From the NCBI GenBank assembly GCA_023433445.1, contig JAEZCS010000238.1:1-7697 (forward strand): a DNA stretch of 7,697 nt, given 5' to 3'. The notes below the pieces were generated by a model. It searched no databases. It was given only the letters and a program-made list of their open reading frames with translations, and had not been told where the DNA came from. Shown here piece after piece: positions 6,073 through 7,697 of the stretch. Every line of letters starts with the position of its first letter. The stretch's first letter is position 1. This DNA comes from Pseudomonadota bacterium. GTDB taxonomy: Bacteria > Pseudomonadota > Alphaproteobacteria > Sphingomonadales > Sphingomonadaceae. A program made the translations under genes and the position numbers.

Positions 6073-7697
6073 ATGAGCTTCCAAGTCCGCCAGATCAGCC
6101 TGACCGCAGACGGCCGCGAGATCGTCCGCTCCGCCACGCTCGCGAAACCGCAACTCTCGCTGGGCCGCGCGTCGGAAAACGACATACACCTGCCCGACCT
6201 CGCGCTGGAGCCGGATCACGCCCGCATAGAGCGGATCGACGACCGCACCATCCGCGTCCGCGCCACCGGCACGCTCGGCTTCGACCTGGAAGGCCACACG
6301 ACGCGCGACGCGGAAATCGACATCGCCAAGGGCGCGGAACTGCGCTTTGGCGGCCACCGTCTCACCGTCTCGCGCGACGATGACGATGGCGCTGCCATTC
6401 TCACCATCCGCCGCGTCGATGCCGTGTCGGACGCGTCCGAGGAAAAGGAGGAGGCAAAGGTCTTTTCCCTGCGCGGCTATCTTCCCGGCAAGCGCCTCAC
6501 CGCCTGGGGCCTCGCGCTCGCGATCCTCATCGGCTTCCTCGCCATCCCGATCTACAGCTACGCCAGCCGCCCCGCCACCGACACGCGCAACATCTACAGT
6601 GTGAAGGGCGACGCTGTCAGAGGGGACAGGGCATGGTCCTCCGGTCCGCTCAGCCAGGCGCACCACGCGCTGGAGGGCAAATGCGAGAGCTGCCACGAAA
6701 AGGCGTTCGTTTCCGTCCGCGATACCGCCTGCCAGACCTGCCACACATCGGTCCACGACCATGCGCCCGCCGCCCGCATCGCCATGGCGCGCGCGGAACC
6801 CGGCATGGGCGGCAAGTTCCTGAACCTCGTCGCGACGACCTTCGGCAAACCGCCGCAGGGCGCGTGCGTCGATTGCCACAGCGAACATGAAGGCGCAGGG
6901 CCGATGCAGCCCACGCCTCAGGCCTTCTGCACCGATTGCCACGGCAGCCTGAAGGATCGGCTGAAGGACACGAAGCTCGCTGACGCCAGCGACTTCGGCA
7001 CGGCGCACCCGCAATTCTCGGCGCTGGTCCAGTACAATCCGGGCAAGCAACCCAGCTTCACTCGCGCCTCGCTCGACGCCAAGCCGATGGACGACAGCGG
7101 TCTCAAATTCCCGCACGACATCCACCTGTCAAAGACCGGCGGGGTCGCCCGCATGGCGCGGACGTTGAAGGCGCAGAATGGCTATGGCGACGCGCTCGCC
7201 TGCAAGGATTGCCACCGTCCCACCGCTGACGGCGTGCGCTTCCTGCCCGTCGATATGGAGCGGGACTGCCAGTCCTGCCACAGCCTGGCGTTCGAAACGA
7301 TCGGCGGCACCGTGCGCACCCTGCGCCACGGCCAGCCCGAACAGGTGATCGCGGACCTGCGCGCCTATTACCGCTCGACCGGCCCGGCCCAGCCGATCGC
7401 GCTTGGCGGCATGGCCCGCCGCCGCCCCGGCGACTATGCGCAGGGCCGCATGTACCATGCCTATTTCGGCGCTCAGGCGGCGCGCCCGTCCCGCGCCGAC
7501 GACGCCATTCGCGCGGTCTTTTCCAAGGGCGGCGCCTGTTATGATTGCCACACCGTCACGAACGACGGCGCGCGCTGGCAGGTGACGCCGGTGAAACAGT
7601 CCATGCGCTACATGATGAACGGCTGGTTCGATCATAAGGCTCACCGCACCGAGACCTGCGAAAGCTGCCACGGCGCAGCGAAGAGCCACGATGCGCG
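6073..7697 (+). CDS. FHA domain - transmembrane helix - multiheme cytochrome c, 3' end cut by window edge
   Basis: The frame is open for 541 codons from ATG 6073 to the right edge. Residues about 1-110 form an FHA domain with LGRASENDIHLPD (30-42) and DHARIE (48-53). An acidic linker (about 122-133) is followed by a single helix at about 143-163 (AWGLALAILIGFLAIP) behind KR, giving N-in/C-out topology. The periplasmic part has eight CXXCH heme c sites, starting at residues 204, 220, 265, 286, 377, 399, 489 and 529. They mostly come in close pairs and are preceded by extra histidines such as AHH, FPHDIH and FDHKAH, typical distal ligands of c3/c7-like multiheme cytochromes. In the FHA domain the usual Ser of S-x-x-H is Glu46, so phosphothreonine binding is uncertain. 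An in-frame GTG at 6061 would overlap the previous stop (GTGA); neither start has a clear ribosome binding site, suggesting translational coupling. It is probably the periplasmic electron outlet of the unit; its acceptor is unknown. Confidence 0.92.
   Translation, partial: MSFQVRQISLTADGREIVRSATLAKPQLSLGRASENDIHLPDLALEPDHARIERIDDRTIRVRATGTLGFDLEGHTTRDAEIDIAKGAELRFGGHRLTVSRDDDDGAAILTIRRVDAVSDASEEKEEAKVFSLRGYLPGKRLTAWGLALAILIGFLAIPIYSYASRPATDTRNIYSVKGDAVRGDRAWSSGPLSQAHHALEGKCESCHEKAFVSVRDTACQTCHTSVHDHAPAARIAMARAEPGMGGKFLNLVATTFGKPPQGACVDCHSEHEGAGPMQPTPQAFCTDCHGSLKDRLKDTKLADASDFGTAHPQFSALVQYNPGKQPSFTRASLDAKPMDDSGLKFPHDIHLSKTGGVARMARTLKAQNGYGDALACKDCHRPTADGVRFLPVDMERDCQSCHSLAFETIGGTVRTLRHGQPEQVIADLRAYYRSTGPAQPIALGGMARRRPGDYAQGRMYHAYFGAQAARPSRADDAIRAVFSKGGACYDCHTVTNDGARWQVTPVKQSMRYMMNGWFDHKAHRTETCESCHGAAKSHDA

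Noticed and set aside
5000..7125. Long minus-strand open frames (5000-6037 and 6055-7125) opposite the cytochrome genes
   Set aside because: They are antisense frames of high-GC genes with no domains, while the plus strand gives transmembrane helices, an FHA domain and CXXCH motifs in the right order.

Overview
The window is high-GC, densely coded DNA whose gene style (high-GC wobble positions, TGATG and GTGA stop/start overlaps, a separate CycH/CcmI-like TPR gene) suggests an alphaproteobacterium, probably a sphingomonad-type organism. The taxonomic placement is inference; no rRNA or other marker gene is present. No tRNA, rRNA, IS element, CRISPR array or phage gene was seen.

Left half, minus strand (1-2514). 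Three genes read leftward: a membrane-anchored TPR protein of the CycH/CcmI/NrfG type (1549-2508), a nucleotidyltransferase-fold gene broken by a one-base frameshift near 974-976 (716-1488), and a calcineurin-like metallophosphoesterase that runs off the left edge (1-732). The last two overlap by 17 nt. Two inverted repeats lie between the TPR gene and the nucleotidyltransferase.

Right half, plus strand (2649-7697). A divergent 134-nt intergenic region leads into a tightly packed three-gene unit. Gene 1 (2649-5174) encodes an 841-residue soluble fusion: a YpdA/thioredoxin-reductase-like FAD/NAD(P)H domain, two cyclic-nucleotide-binding (CNB) domains and a DmsB/HybA-type ferredoxin domain with 16 cysteines for four [4Fe-4S] clusters. 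Gene 2 (5174-6064) encodes a five-helix membrane protein with two transmembrane His-X13-His pairs, the signature expected of a diheme cytochrome b. Gene 3 (6073 to the right edge) encodes a cytosolic FHA domain, one transmembrane helix and a periplasmic multiheme cytochrome c with eight CXXCH motifs in the visible part.

Read together, the plus-strand genes look like one transmembrane electron conduit: NAD(P)H to FAD to a [4Fe-4S] chain in the cytoplasm, then two b hemes across the membrane, then a c-heme chain in the periplasm. It carries two regulatory modules, CNB domains on the donor and an FHA domain on the cytochrome. I do not recognise a named characterised system with this layout and regard it as the main item of interest. 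The divergent TPR gene may help cytochrome c maturation for it. The terminal electron acceptor is not visible in the window.
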